Assembly (NCBI GenBank): GCA_964304625.1
Contig: OZ199838.1
Location: 4,402,001-4,466,000 of the forward strand
Reading direction: 5' to 3'
From: Kudoa neothunni
Taxonomy: Eukaryota; Cnidaria
DNA length: 64,000 nucleotides
Of the stretch, positions 12,697 through 24,911 are shown in pieces. How positions within the stretch are numbered: position 1 is the first letter of the stretch; the number at the start of each line of letters is the position of its first letter. The translations under genes were made by a program, and so were the position numbers. The notes below the pieces were generated by a model. That model saw only the letters and a program-made list of their open reading frames with translations. It was not told the DNA's origin and searched no databases.

Positions 12697-13285
12697 CAAT
12701 GGTTCTTAAAATTTTCTTCAATGGAACCCTTCTACCATTATTCGTAATATAATGGTACCTCACTTAAATTGACCCTCAAGGTTTGGTGAATTGGTCTTAA
12801 TGGGCTAATACTTATTACAGTTAAAAAAATATTTTATTTCGTAAAACACAATGAAATTGGGATAGCAAATACATATTATAATAAAAAAAAATTTAAACAC
12901 ATAGTATATTGGAACATATTCCGGGTTTTTTTGACCACTGCTTGCAGATCGTTCATTTGCACGTTCACCAATTTCTGTGTCGTCTTTAGATATGTTGTTT
13001 TACTTATACTTTTTACCCATCGATTCATGGTAGGGTTTTAAAAATAGTCCAATTATTTGTGGAATATTTGGACTATTTGTGTTAACAGCAAAGCATCACA
13101 ATCTTCCTGCAGATGCGTTGGAGCGTAGCTAACCGACAAAAACCAGCTTTCACCACTGCTGTCAACTTTAGCTATTAGTGAAAATTCACTGACAGCATAA
13201 GATACGATATATACCTATTTCATATGTTATGATTAAAATGTTGCATTTGATTGTAGCTTTGTTGAACCCACTTTGAGAACCGCTG
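12697..13285. mobile_element. hAT-type MITE with near-perfect 8-bp target duplication
   Basis: The element is 589 bp. The left end CAATGGTTCTTAAAATTTTC pairs with the inverse of the right end, CAGCGGTTCTCAAAGTGGG, in the style of hAT termini. The flanks are gattaagt (12689-12696) and gattaggt (13286-13293), 7 of 8 identical, as expected for hAT insertion. No transposase reading frame is present. Plus-strand GC-rich patches around 13100-13200 are not coding as far as I can see. Confidence 0.75.
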
Positions 13286-13293
13286 GATTAGGT

Positions 13294-14670
13294 GATTGGG
13301 GGGGCGGTAGATATTGAACGAAGATAGGTGTTTAAAGAAAAGAGTAACATTTTTACTACTTGTTAAAAGTATCCTTTAGTTTATTTATTCCTTTGATGGA
13401 AAGTGTGGTCATATTTAATTCTTCTAATTTAATTATTTATTTATATAAAGCTACTGAGCGCCAATTTTCGTATAACAACAACATTTAATGGTTAATGGCA
13501 ACAAATAAATAATTTATTTTATTTATTTATTAAAAATGAATAATTTTCATAAGAGTTAGATTTTATTGCGAGCTATGTATCTTTTGTTGATATCAGGGTA
13601 ATCAGATGCATCAAAATAAAAAATTTCCAAAATTATTCAAATATTATTAAAAAAATTAAATTGGTTGAAATTAAATCGAAACAACATTTTCTTACAATAC
13701 ATAAAATAGTTCTTGAGAAGTCCATTGCCTGGGATATAGCCATTTTCGCGAGAGGATTATCAGGTAACTGATATTTGGCCACTACCTTGCAAAAGTTACA
13801 TAATATCGGTCAATGACGCATTTTCAATAATTATTCTTGGTCTAGAAGGGATCACAGTAGATTCTAAAATAAACTATATAAGGTCTTTCTTAATTATGGG
13901 AACCAGTATATATAAATTATTCAATACATACTAATAACATGTATTCACGAATTATGATTGGAAGCATTTTATATAGACAGTGGACAGATGGCACAAATGT
14001 AGCGCGATCGAATGGTAACTTTGGATGTCGCAAATTCTGGTCCAGAACGCAGTAATGTCGCTGCTTCTGCGTCACGCGTCCCTTTTTTCTTAACAGATGT
14101 TATACTTGGAGCGTACACTCACTATTGTGTGCGATACACCTGTAATTATAGTTAGGTCCAACGGAGGTGCTGGGATTAGACGTTTGAACTGTCGGTGACG
14201 TACTAGACAATAAGAATATTGCGTGCAGGCTGGCCTAGCAGAACGAGTACCGTTTAGGTTGAAGGAGGAAAGATCCGAATGAGGAGAACTTGAGGATGAG
14301 AAGACTTGCAAACTTCGGGATTTATTTAAAGAAATTGTTATATTATTCGTTCTCACTTTATTTTGAGAAGTAATTAACATTCTTAGATTAACTTTGTGCT
14401 CTGCTTGAACATGTTTATGAATTCTTTTTATCAATAATTAATAAACATTTTTCTCAAAAATAAATGTACTTTTTCAATTGATGATCCTGTTTTTATAATC
14501 CGTCTGCATCCACGATTATCATTCAATATACGTGAAAGAAGACAGCTTCTTGCTTATTTGGAAGTCGGTGAGCGAATCGAAATACATTTGGGGCACTCGG
14601 AGAAAGATCATCATAGTCGTCATTGTTATAGTATTTTATATTTTAAAATAAATATTTGATGAAAACTCGA
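13294..14670. other. Intergenic DNA with an unexplained GC-richer patch
   Basis: No gene is supported. About 13975-14440 is less AT-rich than its surroundings and holds a 114-codon minus-strand open frame that has no family resemblance and unusual composition; I treat it as chance. No inverted or direct repeats bounding the patch were found. Confidence 0.3.
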
Positions 14671-14815
14671 ATTGTTATCAGAAGCTGTTTCCTCGGAAAT
14701 CCCAAATTTTTAAAATTGTTGGGGATTCGGGACCAGCTAGTCCCCAGATTTGCAAGTCTAGGGATGACGATTTGAACTAGGTTTAAATACCACTCTACCG
14801 CAGAAGGATTAAGGA
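14671..14815 (-). mobile_element. Possible tRNA-derived SINE fragment of a second family
   Basis: Read on the minus strand, the stretch begins with a box A-like ggtagagtggta (about 14804) and a box B-like gttcaaatc (about 14780), spaced as in a tRNA-type RNA polymerase III promoter. It then runs through ctggggactagctggtcccg. It is not similar to the SINE at 11946 or 27882. A tRNA acceptor stem cannot be drawn, so it is not a functional tRNA gene. Confidence 0.35.
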
Positions 14816-15365
14816 GAGAAACACGCTATATTTTGTGATGTCTAAAGCATTCACAGAGCCAGCCAGAATTCTACAACGTAATAATCTACGCCATTCTTTT
14901 GTCTTCATATAAAAGAAACCGGTGATACATGTTACACATAGAAGGAAAATTAATAAATATCACAATAATATAAAATCAAATAAGCTATTTTTATTAGATT
15001 ATTTTTATAATAAATTGTCTACATTTTAAGATAACCATAGTAAAATTACGAAGAAATATTCGCGCAATAAAGACCTTAAACCGATTCTTAATATTTCTAA
15101 AGATAGTGTACATTGTGAATCGAATATGTAATCTGATACCACATAATAAAGCTAAGCACAGCGTTAGAAAGCGATAAATAAATCATTACAAAATAAACAA
15201 ATGCAAAATTAGAACATTAAGCACCTCACACTTTTAACATGATAGGAAAAATTTTGAGACTCAAATTGAAAATTAAAAAATTACACAAAAAATCAATTAA
15301 TTAATTGAGAAAAAAAAATAATTGAAAATTATAACAATAATAACATCAAAAAATTATTATGAATA

Positions 15366-17565
15366 CTAATATCCAGTTGAAAGTTTCATGAGAGATTCTT
15401 CATGAAACGCTAGAGCTATAAGAACAGTTGACCCAAAAAGATATCCGAATGTATGACATAGGAATAGCTTCAGGGGTCTTTTTGAATTTTCAAGTGATTT
15501 GATGAGATTGGGCATGAGAATAGTGAGTGAAATATAGATAAATATTCCAGCCACAATAGGTTCGATCCACATGGCACGACCGGACTTACCAAAAAGACAT
15601 CCCAGCAGCCCTCCTAACAGGCAAGAGAGAGTGGACATGAAGTTGAAAAAAACTGCCTTTTTGACACTGAGACCACTTGACAGCATTGCAGCATAATCAC
15701 CTACCTCATGTGGCACTTCATGGCAGAGAATGGCAACAGAGGTCATGATTCCTTTGAAAAAACCTTGAGGCCATGGTTCCATAAATTGGGTGGCGATAAA
15801 AATACCATCAATACAGTTATGCAAAGCATCACCCATTGTCAACATCCAAACCACCTTATCCACTTTTCTCAATTCGGTCAAGAAACCATGTTTTACAGTA
15901 ACACTGTCGCTTTCGTTGGTGGTAATAGTAGTAACACCAGCAGTATTTAAATTTTTTTCGGTACCAGTGATGAATCCATCGGAATTAGGTCGAACATCGC
16001 CCACATTCAAAGTTTTTTCGGCGGTCTGGAAATTGCCGTCATGCAAACTGTGTGAGTCAGGGTCTTCCGCGTTAACTTCCATCAGTTCGATAGCGTGCAC
16101 TTGCTGAATGTGTTCAACACAGTCAATGGGAACACCAGAATGAACTCTGTGTTGGGCGAAATGATCATCAACTTTACATGTAACTTTGCAATCGACGTTA
16201 GTTAACTGGTTGTTATCCTCCTTTATTAGCGTAAAAGATTTTCTTTGTTGGCCGTTAACAGCAGTCTTTTCAGCATCTTGTGAAGCCAGGTGGAAATGGT
16301 CATGATGATGGTGGTGGTGATGATGGTGATGATGGTGACCGTCTGCGCCTAAAAATTTTGGAATAACGAGCATTATATACTCTATCAAATAGAATATATA
16401 GAGTGTTGCCACAATGATGATTCCTTTCCAAAGATAGTTTGAAGAACTATAAATAGATTCCTCATGGTTGTGATTGTGTTCGCCGGGGCCGTGAGCATGA
16501 TCCTCATGCTTACTAACATTATGTACATGAACACCCAGCGAATGAGGATACAAATGTAGTAGGGAATCGGTTAGAAGAGCTGACACCGCAGAAGCAACAA
16601 AAAACTCCAAACAATATCTGTAAACTTTAATATTCTTTCTCAGCCCAACAATAACAATCATCGACACCGATACCACCGAAATTATGATGATGGCAACAAA
16701 AGTAGCTAACCATCCTTTATAACCCGGTGGACGTGGAGTATCAGGAATTGGTTGTTTAGAATTTTCAGCAGACGTTGATGGTAATCCAGCCTTCATTTTA
16801 ATAAAACTATTAGATTTAGATTTGTTTGGGTCAGAAAACACTTTCCCAAGTATAGTTCTAGGATGATTCAATTGGCTGACTTTATCATTATTGCTTGAAT
16901 CACTTTCACAATAAGGCATTCCCCCAAAGGCTTGTATTAACATGTTATCGAGTAATTGTTTCGCCTTTTTTTCATCATGTCTCACACTGACGTCAATCTC
17001 AGGGACAATTGTGCAGGATTTACTTTTAGAAAAATATCTGACAGTCTGGATAATAATATCTCTTAAATCAGTACCGGTGGGATAATTTTAAAAAATTCCA
17101 TATCAAATTGCCTAGTAGCTCTTTCATCCGATGTGGGGCATATTTCCTCCATTGACAAAGTAAACGTAGGCCATCCATTAATATCAGAATCGCTAAACAA
17201 CGTTGATTCATCCAACACTTGCTTCATAATATCAATCATAAAGTTGTATTCGAATGTTGTAGGTCTTAAATTATGTACATCCAAAGTTGAAGATTGTTGA
17301 TGCTGGTGATTATTGGAGGAATGTTTGCACTACATAAAATTATTAACTAAAGTGATAATAATGGAAATACTTTTCCACAAAGTTCTTTTCTTGAATTTAA
17401 AAGTGGCGGTGAGCAACAATATTGCAAACCTTGATGGCGATTTTCGGTCAATTGCAATAGTCTGCACACTGCATCACCATCAACATTTACTGCCTCATTA
17501 TTGTATACAAAGGGTAGACGCAATGCCAAGATGAGTGTAATCCTGGCTATGAGTTCAAATGGCAT
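15366..17565 (-). CDS. ZIP zinc transporter, LIV-1 subfamily, copy 1 (apparent frameshift)
   Basis: Members of this family move zinc (sometimes iron or manganese) into the cytosol across plasma or vesicle membranes. Exon 1 is 17371-17565 (signal peptide MPFELIARITLILAL, then a Cys-containing ectodomain with CCSPP). A 41-nt intron (17330-17370) follows, and exon 2 runs 17329-15366. The membrane domain starts near GWLATFVAIIIISVVSVSM. A His-rich cytosolic loop contains 12 consecutive histidines. The metal-site helices are DALHNCIDGIFIA and CHEVPHEVGD, the HExPHExGD signature of LIV-1 proteins. About eight membrane segments are visible. A single-base loss near 17083-17090, next to an A/T run, breaks the frame compared with copy 2 (copy 2 reads FFKTYPSG; here the frame recovers as YPTGTDL). 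It may be a real mutation or an assembly error. The nearest relative is the tandem copy at 22888-24911. Confidence 0.85.
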
Positions 17566-19172
17566 GTCTATAATCGAGGTCCGTACGTTGTTTACTCACT
17601 ACGGCAATTAGGTGGAACCCCTTGACAAGCCGGCCTTATCTAACACGTTTCTAGTTGTGCTATGACAACGCTAGATATTAATCCCTAATTTGACTGTTTA
17701 AGTAGATTAATACTGAAGTGTGATGTTTAACGTGGCTTAAATTCAATAAATTTACAATTAATAAAATTTGGAAGTGTTAATTATATCATTACTAGTGCAG
17801 CTGGTATTATTTTATCATGATTTTAGAAGCGTGGTCGTCACTTCCATCGGGCGTGGAGTGTTTTAATTAGGGGTGAGTATTTACCAAAACCTGGTTTCCT
17901 AAATCAAAATAGGAAGTTTCGCACTTCTTTAACAAAAACATTGAGTTATCAACTGTTTTATAAGTTTATTTGTGTAAATAGTGATGGATAATTACGTTTG
18001 AAAATTTGGCACTTATTACATAACTAATATTAGTTAAATTATCATTTATATAATTTAACTCAATACTGGATGTTTATCGTGTTATTATGTTAATGATGAT
18101 AAAATGATTCACTATATAGATTAAGACGAACAATTATATTATTATTTAAAAATCATGTCAATTAAACTTTTGAAGATTTAAACATGACGTCGACGTATTT
18201 AGTGGTTTTTGATTTATAATAATTTTCTAATGAGTTTAAAACTACGATTTATTCTATGCTTGGTTTTTGGACTAATCATTGGGCAATATATGAAACAACA
18301 GATTGTGTCTATTTGGTAGATAAAATTTAAGTGGAGATTTATTTAGAAATTTATTATTGTTTTATTGGAGTGCTGTAATATTTCCTTAATTCTATGTGAA
18401 TTAAAATCTCCTGAACATTATTTAATCTATAACGAATTATACCATATTTATATTCGTATAGATTAAATATTTAAAATGCAAACTGATCGTAAATTCATAA
18501 TTGGAATCATCAAGGAAAAGACGAATAACTCCTAAAGGTATCACGCTAATCTCTTCGTCAAATGATCTCGGCCAAACTCGTTGACGTCAAATTTAAACTT
18601 CCAGATTTCTAGATATATATATATATATATATATATATTTATTTATTAAGTTTTATGTATTTTAATTAGAATTAAAGTATTTTAAATTCATTTACATTCT
18701 AATATGCGCATTAGATTAAAATTTAATGCCTATAAAAATCCTTTTTATGCTTTTGTATGTCCGAGCACACGCGTGCAATGGGCTTTACTTTTAGAAATAT
18801 TTTTTTAAGAATTCGTAATGCTGAAAAATTATAAAATATTTATAAATTTATTATTATTAATTTTTCGTTGGCTATTTAACAAGTTATGATATTAGATATT
18901 TCAAATTATAATCAGATTAATAGCTTATATAGGAATTGTATTGAAACGATTCACAATAATACTCTGTTGAAATTAGCATTATTGATTTTTGACCACTGAA
19001 ATAAGTTAATTCAACTAACATAGTCACAAAAACGTTAGATAAGCCGATTGGTGTCATTTTATTGCAGCAGAAATCATTAATATTATGTTTTTAAGTAAAA
19101 CTACATCTACATTAAAGTTATTTCGTGAATTTATTTTGTTTAATATATACATTAAGCGAATAGTTGAGACCA
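17566..19172. other. Intergenic DNA between zinc transporter copy 1 and a transposon
   Basis: This includes the upstream region of transporter copy 1. An (AT)n microsatellite lies at 18612-18638. No gene or further repeat was recognised; the rest is AT-rich. Confidence 0.35.
18612..18638. repeat. (AT)n microsatellite
   Basis: Uninterrupted alternating A and T over about 27 bases in AT-rich intergenic DNA. Confidence 0.9.
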
Positions 19173-19176
19173 TTAA

Positions 19177-21294
19177 CCCTCTAACGGATTTGGGGCGTAT
19201 TACACCCCAACCCGCGTTTAATGTGGACATGAAATTTTACAACCTTCTCATAGAAAATTGAAGTTTACGCAACTTTCCTGTATTTATTAAACGCAAAACA
19301 TATCAAAAACTTGGCCAAAATATAAGCTCAGGTCATGCTAAAAGAAATCCACCCTGTAACGGGTTTGGGGTGATAAACATCACAGGGTTTTTTGTTTATA
19401 TTAACTTGAAAAAGTATAAATAATTAAATGAGAAAATCCTGTAAAATTCCATCGACAAATTTCCATGAAAATCTGCAAATAGTATCCCACCTAATACAAT
19501 GCGGCATTCTTCGTCGATCGGTCGAAAGTTTCCGTTGATACAATACAGTATTTCACGGCTAAGATGCAGACATGGCGCGCGCTAGTCAGTTTTTAAGAAT
19601 TAAGATTCAGATATGCCTGTTGAATCAGAAATTATTAATAAAATAAGAAGACAATACGAAATTTTTAATAAGATAGATAGGGAAAAGATTTTCCATCAAC
19701 TCCAAGTATTCATATTTTGATATAATTTCTAAAGACATTCAGAACGAGAAGACCAACCGTCAAATATCTGAATCTCAGGGCATTCACTAATCTACGATAA
19801 ATAGAATTGTCAAAAAGATAAATGAAACGAAGTCAGAAGAAAGACTATCAACAGGTGGAGATCGCCGTTCATTATTGAACGCTGATCAAAAACAATTTAT
19901 TATTAATTAAGTGGATGACAATTGTACGCTATCCCTTAAACAATTATCCGAAAAGGTCTTCGAGAAATACTCCATTATACCCTGAAAAAAATGTCATTAG
20001 GATACGAGTATAACATAAATTTTTATAATTGGCTTATGGTTTTCTTAGTTATGTGAACGAATACATATGTCTGGAACCAGAATATTCTGAAATTCTATTT
20101 ATTGACGAACCTGGGTTTTCTCTGGCGACTCGATGTTCTCAAGGCAGATCACTTACAGGAGCTAGAGCAAACTTAAAAGTGAAATCTATTAGATCCCAAA
20201 AATTACGTTAATAGCGGCCATGGGCAGTAAAAAAAATTGGGGATTTAAAATTCACACAGACGGTGTAAACCAATTTGTTTTTTCCTCATTTTTAACGGAT
20301 CTTTCGAAAATTTGGAAGAAAATTCAATAAAAACAGCCATTTTAATAATGGATAACGTCGCATTTCACAAAACCGATAGTGTAAAAACATTGATTGAAAA
20401 CAGCCTCCATAAATTGTTGCTGTTACCACCCTATTCGCCATTCCTTAATTCGATTGAGGATGTATTTGGACAACTTAAATCCATTGTGAAACGGACGGGA
20501 CCCAAAACTCATTCAGAGCTGCTCAAATGTATTAGAAAAAGCCTAGAAGAAATAACAGAAGCGAACTGTGCGAATTATGTAAAGCATTCAACATCTTATT
20601 TCTCGGCCTCTTTGCACAAAGAAGAAATTAACAATTAGAAATAAAAAATATATATGAATAAAATTTAAACATCCCCTATTATTTCAGCGTTACATAGGCT
20701 TTTTTAAAGTTTAATTGACATTTTTAAAAGAAAGTTTAACATCTTAATAGATATGCGCCATTTTTGCATCTTGGTCGTGAAATACTGTATTGAGGTTCTC
20801 CTATCAGATGGACGGAGAGACGTCGATTTTGTCGGATATATCAGGTTTAATATCTAACCAAAGTCTATTTTTAAATTATAATGTTGAAAAATACTTCCTC
20901 CGAGATTTTATTTTAATTATACGCCAATTTGAGTTATGGAGAAAAATGGGATTATTTGAGCAAGAAGCTTGGACTAGCTGGACCATTCTGGTGAGTGAAT
21001 AAAGATGAGAGCTTTCAGTGAATTTTTTGATGATATCCACTCCCTTAGTGAGGAGTTAGATAATTACTTGTTTTTAAGTTACTTAACGCAAGGCCTCATC
21101 ATTCGTTGAAAATAATCTACGATGATTGATCGAACCATCCCGAATAAGATTAAGTTTTGTAATAGATGTAAAGATGCTCTAAATTCTATCGATAGAATCT
21201 ATTAAAAATTCTCGAGTAAATTCAAAATTATTTTTTGAGTAAATCTAAGCAAAAAAAAGTTGGGGGTGTTTATCACCCCAAGCCCATTAGAGCA
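19177..21294 (+). mobile_element. DNA transposon with IS630/Tc1-type transposase and piggyBac-like ends
   Basis: The left end follows TTAA (19173-19176) and reads CCCTCTAACGGATTTGGGG. The right end (about 21258-21294) is its inverted copy, CTCTAATGGGCTTGGGG when reversed. A related copy, CCCTGTAACGGGTTTGGGG, lies internally at about 19352 and is itself hairpin-like. Broken plus-strand coding between about 19600 and 20636 includes a helix-turn-helix part (NRQISESQGIH, then GGDRRSLLNADQKQF), a first catalytic block (LFIDEPGFSL) and a last block (IMDNVAFHK to PPYSPFLNSIEDVF) with 34 residues between the second D and the E. That is an IS630/Tc1/mariner-superfamily DDE domain. Several stops make it inactive. 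Confidence 0.75.
20312..20638 (+). pseudogene. C-terminal catalytic part of IS630/Tc1-type transposase
   Basis: A 108-codon open stretch holds the second aspartate (MDNVAFHK) and the catalytic glutamate (SIEDVFGQLK), joined by the family block LLLPPYSPFLN. The upstream first-aspartate block is in another open piece at 20029-20211 (FIDEPGF), and the DNA-binding region is broken further upstream. It was once the transposase of the element at 19177-21294. Confidence 0.7.
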
Positions 21295-22887
21295 ATGATT
21301 CCCAGCTGGAGTTCGATAGAACCCTAGGTGTGCGAAAATTCAATTCTAGGTAGATCGATGATGATGATGATTACGATGAAAAATTCTACAACCATTAAAT
21401 TTACATGAGAAGTCAACAAGAACACTATAAAAAATATTTATACGTTTATTTTTATATCCCATACCAGAATGAATTATATGTTTTTATATTAAGTTTTGAA
21501 ATTAATTAAATTGATAAAATGATGGGGGAAAACATTACCGTTATTTTATTGTGGTAAATGCTCACGCAATTCTATTAAAACGATGTAAGAGTGGTGATGT
21601 ACTTATCAACGTCGGTTGTTGTAATTATAAATAATTTTCAAGTTTTATTTAAATTTAGTTCGGCTAAAAATTCTATGAAAAATAATAAAGTATGTCTCAG
21701 TTGATCAGCAGAGCGCCAATATATCGGATTAAGTATCTTGAATATCAAATCATTTTTATTAGAGTGAAACTTTATTTCTTCATTCCGGAATTTAATTATT
21801 TAAACTAATACGTGTATAAAATATATTGAGTGAATATATGAAGTAATTGGATATTATTTGAAGAATGTTGATATCATAAGACTTAAAAAATGCAAAATTT
21901 TTATTTTCGAATTTAATATTATTTTCTTCTTATAAAGAGAATAAAAAATGGTTGAGTTCTTTGTGAATAGAAGAAATTTGGGTTAATGATACAAAGCGTG
22001 CTATGAATTAGACGAAAAATGGTTATTTTGAGTATTAGAGGCACTCTACTCAGGATTAAGGTCAGGAAAGGTAATGAAAAATGCAGCTAACAAAAATTAT
22101 TATTAATTTAATGAATAGAATATATATATTAAAATTTATTAAGTATTTTTAGCTTGCCTGAAATAGCGCATATATTTTGTTTATGTCATTTCCGACGTTT
22201 TTTGTCAGATAAGTTTTGTTTATAGGTATAAAAAGAAAATGGACTTATTGAAAGTAAAAGGATTGTATTTAATGGTATAACTATTATTCCTATTATAAAT
22301 TTTTATTTTTAACATTAAAAATTAAATATCTAATAAAACTATCATATTGGGTAAATTCCAGATTATTTTTTGCAAAAAATTACCTATAGCATACATTATT
22401 GAAGATTCTTAGTCAAGCGTTTCAACTGTAGAGTTTATTCTTATTTATGGCACAAACTTTACAATGTGTACATTAATCATAGATTTATTTAATTGATATC
22501 AATCGCTCTGGGTTATTCAAATTAAACATATTAAGTCATTATATCAATTCTCTAATTAATTTGTAAAATTAATTTAATAGTTTCTGGCTAATTCACATTC
22601 ACAGAAATTTTTCTAATTTTTCAAACAAAATTATGCGTATATTAAATAATCTATAATCGATATAAATCGGATAATAAATATTATCTTTAGTATAAATCTT
22701 ATGAAAAGGAAAGAAAAAATGCTTGTTTTCAACTCTATTGCGAGATAAATTTTAAAATAAAATTGATGGATATTGACACCATTTAAACGTTAAATAGTCA
22801 ATTACACTATATATATTCTAGCAAGTACAGATCTCATGCCAGTTATAATAACAACAATAATTTCAATAATAAATAAATAATAATAAG
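21295..22887. other. Intergenic DNA with one hAT-like terminus
   Basis: Directly after the transposon end, at 21293-21340, the sequence caatgattcccagctggag with tagaaccctagg resembles a hAT terminal repeat. I found no matching right end, so it is only a possible solo end. The rest, to the 3' end of transporter copy 2, is AT-rich with nothing recognised. Confidence 0.3.
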
Positions 22888-24911
22888 TTAGAGCTTCATG
22901 AGGGACTCTTCGTGAAATGCTATGGTTATGAGAATTCCTGAACCAAACAAGTATCCAAAAGTATGACACAAGAAAAATTTTAGACGACTTTTAGCACCTT
23001 CAAGTGATTTCACCAGGTTGGGCATTAATATAGTGAGTGCGATGTAGATAAATATTCCAGCCACAATAGGTTCAATCCACATGGCACGACCAGAGCTACC
23101 CAGGAAACACCCGATCACTCCTCCCAGTAGGCAAGATAAAGTAGCTATACAGTTGAAAAAAATAGCCTTTTTAAAACTGAGGCCACTGGCTAACATTGCA
23201 GCATAATCACCTACTTCATGGGGAACCTCATGACAAAGGATAGCAACAGAGGTCATGATTCCAGTGAAGAGACCTTGAGGCCAATCTTCCATAAATTGAG
23301 TAGCAATAAAAATTCCGTCAATGCAGTTGTGTAAAGTATCACCAATTGTCAGCATCCACACCACCTTATTCACTTTTCTTAGTTCAGCTAAGAAACCGCC
23401 TTTTTCGTTAGTAAGTGGTTTCTCACAACTTAAAGTGCAACCATTGCGATTAGGTTTGTCGGCGCTTTCATTCGAAGTATTTTGGGTGGCGTTGGCATGT
23501 TGTATATGTTCAACACAGTCAATGGGAACTCCAGAATAATGTCTATGTTGAGCCATATGATCATCCACCTTACACGTAACATTGCAATCAGTGTTTGATA
23601 CTCTATTATTATCAAATTTTGTTAATACGAGAGATTCTTTTTTTTGAGGGGCTACAGCGCCCTCTTTGCCATCATTTGGAACATGTTGAAAGTGGTCATG
23701 ATGATGATGGTGATTCTGATTGTTTCCTCCAAACAATTTAGGAAGGATAAGCATTAGATATTCAATCAAATAGAATATATAGAGAGTTGCAATGATGATA
23801 ATTCCTTTCCAAAGATAATTCGAAGAGCTATAAATAGATATTTTATGGTCGCGAGGATCCTTAGTTCCATCCTCATGATCATGTCCATGAACTCCCAAAG
23901 AATGAGGATACAAGTGTAGCAGCGAGTCTGTTAGAAGAGCTGCGACCGCGGAAGCAACAAAAAATTCCAAAAAGTATCTAAATGCTTTCACATTACTTTT
24001 CAGTCCAACAATGACCATTATTGCCACCGATATCATCGAAATTATCAATATAGCAGAAAGAGTAGCTAACCATGCTCTATAACCTGGTGGATACGGAATA
24101 ACATCAGGATTTGGGGTTTTAGTGGTCGATGGTATTTCGGCCCTCATACCAATAATACGTTTCGGTTCATAGATGTGTTGGTCAGGAAAAACTGCCTTAG
24201 TTATAATTCGACGAGGGTCAAGTTGGTCAACTTTACCCTTAATGTTTGGATCATTCTCACAGTAGGGTATCCCTCGATAAGCTTGAAACAGCATATTATC
24301 GAGCAATTGTTTCGCCTTTTTTTCATCGTGTCTGATGTTAACGTCAATCTCTGGGGCAATGGAACAGGAATCGCTTTTAGAAAAGTAGCTAACAGTTTTA
24401 ATAACAATAATTTTTAAATTAACACCGGAAGGATAGGTTTTAAAAAATTCTTTATCAAATTGTTTAGCATTTGCTTTGTCGTTAGCAGGGCATATTTTTT
24501 CTATCAACAATTTAATTGTAGGCCAACCATCAATATCAGAATTGTCATAAAACTTTGATTCATCTATCACTTGCTTCATAACATTAATCATAAAATTGTA
24601 CTCGAGAACAGTAGGCCTTCTATTGGGATCATGTGAAGTTGAAAATTGTTGAGACTGGTTGTTAGAGGAGAAGTTACACTGATTAAAATTATCAACTAAA
24701 ACGATAATAATGAAATTACTTTTTCACAAAGTTCTTGTCTTGATTTAGTAAGCGGTGGTGAGCAACAAGACTGCATATGTTGTTGGTTATTGTTGGTTAA
24801 CTTTAACAGTCTACAAGCGGAATCATTATCAGTATTCATCGCATTATCATTGTAAACATCAGATAGGAATAGTGACACAATAACTGAGCATTTAATTGTA
24901 AATCCGACCAT
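22888..24911 (-). CDS. ZIP zinc transporter, LIV-1 subfamily, copy 2 (intact)
   Basis: Exon 1 is 24720-24911 (signal-like MVGFTIKCSVIVSLFLSDVY, ectodomain with SACRLLKL and CCSPP). The intron is 24679-24719, again 41 nt and at the same place as in copy 1; exon 2 is 24678-22888. The frame is open throughout. The ectodomain resumes as CNFSSNNQ, the membrane part starts at GYRAWLATLSAILIISMISV, a shorter His loop reads NHHHHHDHFQH, and the metal-binding helices read DTLHNCIDGIFIA and CHEVPHEVGD. The C-terminus FHEESLMKL matches copy 1. It probably acts in zinc uptake at the cell surface or in the secretory pathway. The copies share gene structure and orientation and so arose by tandem duplication. 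The cytosolic loop is shorter and less histidine-rich here. No promoter elements such as metal-response sites were identified. Confidence 0.9.

Noticed and set aside
14090-14434. 114-codon minus-strand open frame
   Set aside because: Odd composition, no family resemblance, no splice context; treated as chance.
13975-14680. Possible solo LTR: GC-richer patch followed by a primer-site-like atcagaag
   Set aside because: No matching terminal direct repeat, target duplication or coding part was found, and the primer-site-like bases belong to a SINE-like stretch.
14750-14815. A functional tRNA gene
   Set aside because: Box A and box B can be seen but no cloverleaf with a paired acceptor stem can be drawn.
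16300-16345. Tandem repeat of gatgatggtg type
   Set aside because: It encodes the histidine run of the zinc transporter and is part of the gene.
21293-21340. A full hAT element
   Set aside because: Only one terminus-like sequence was found; no partner end or target duplication.
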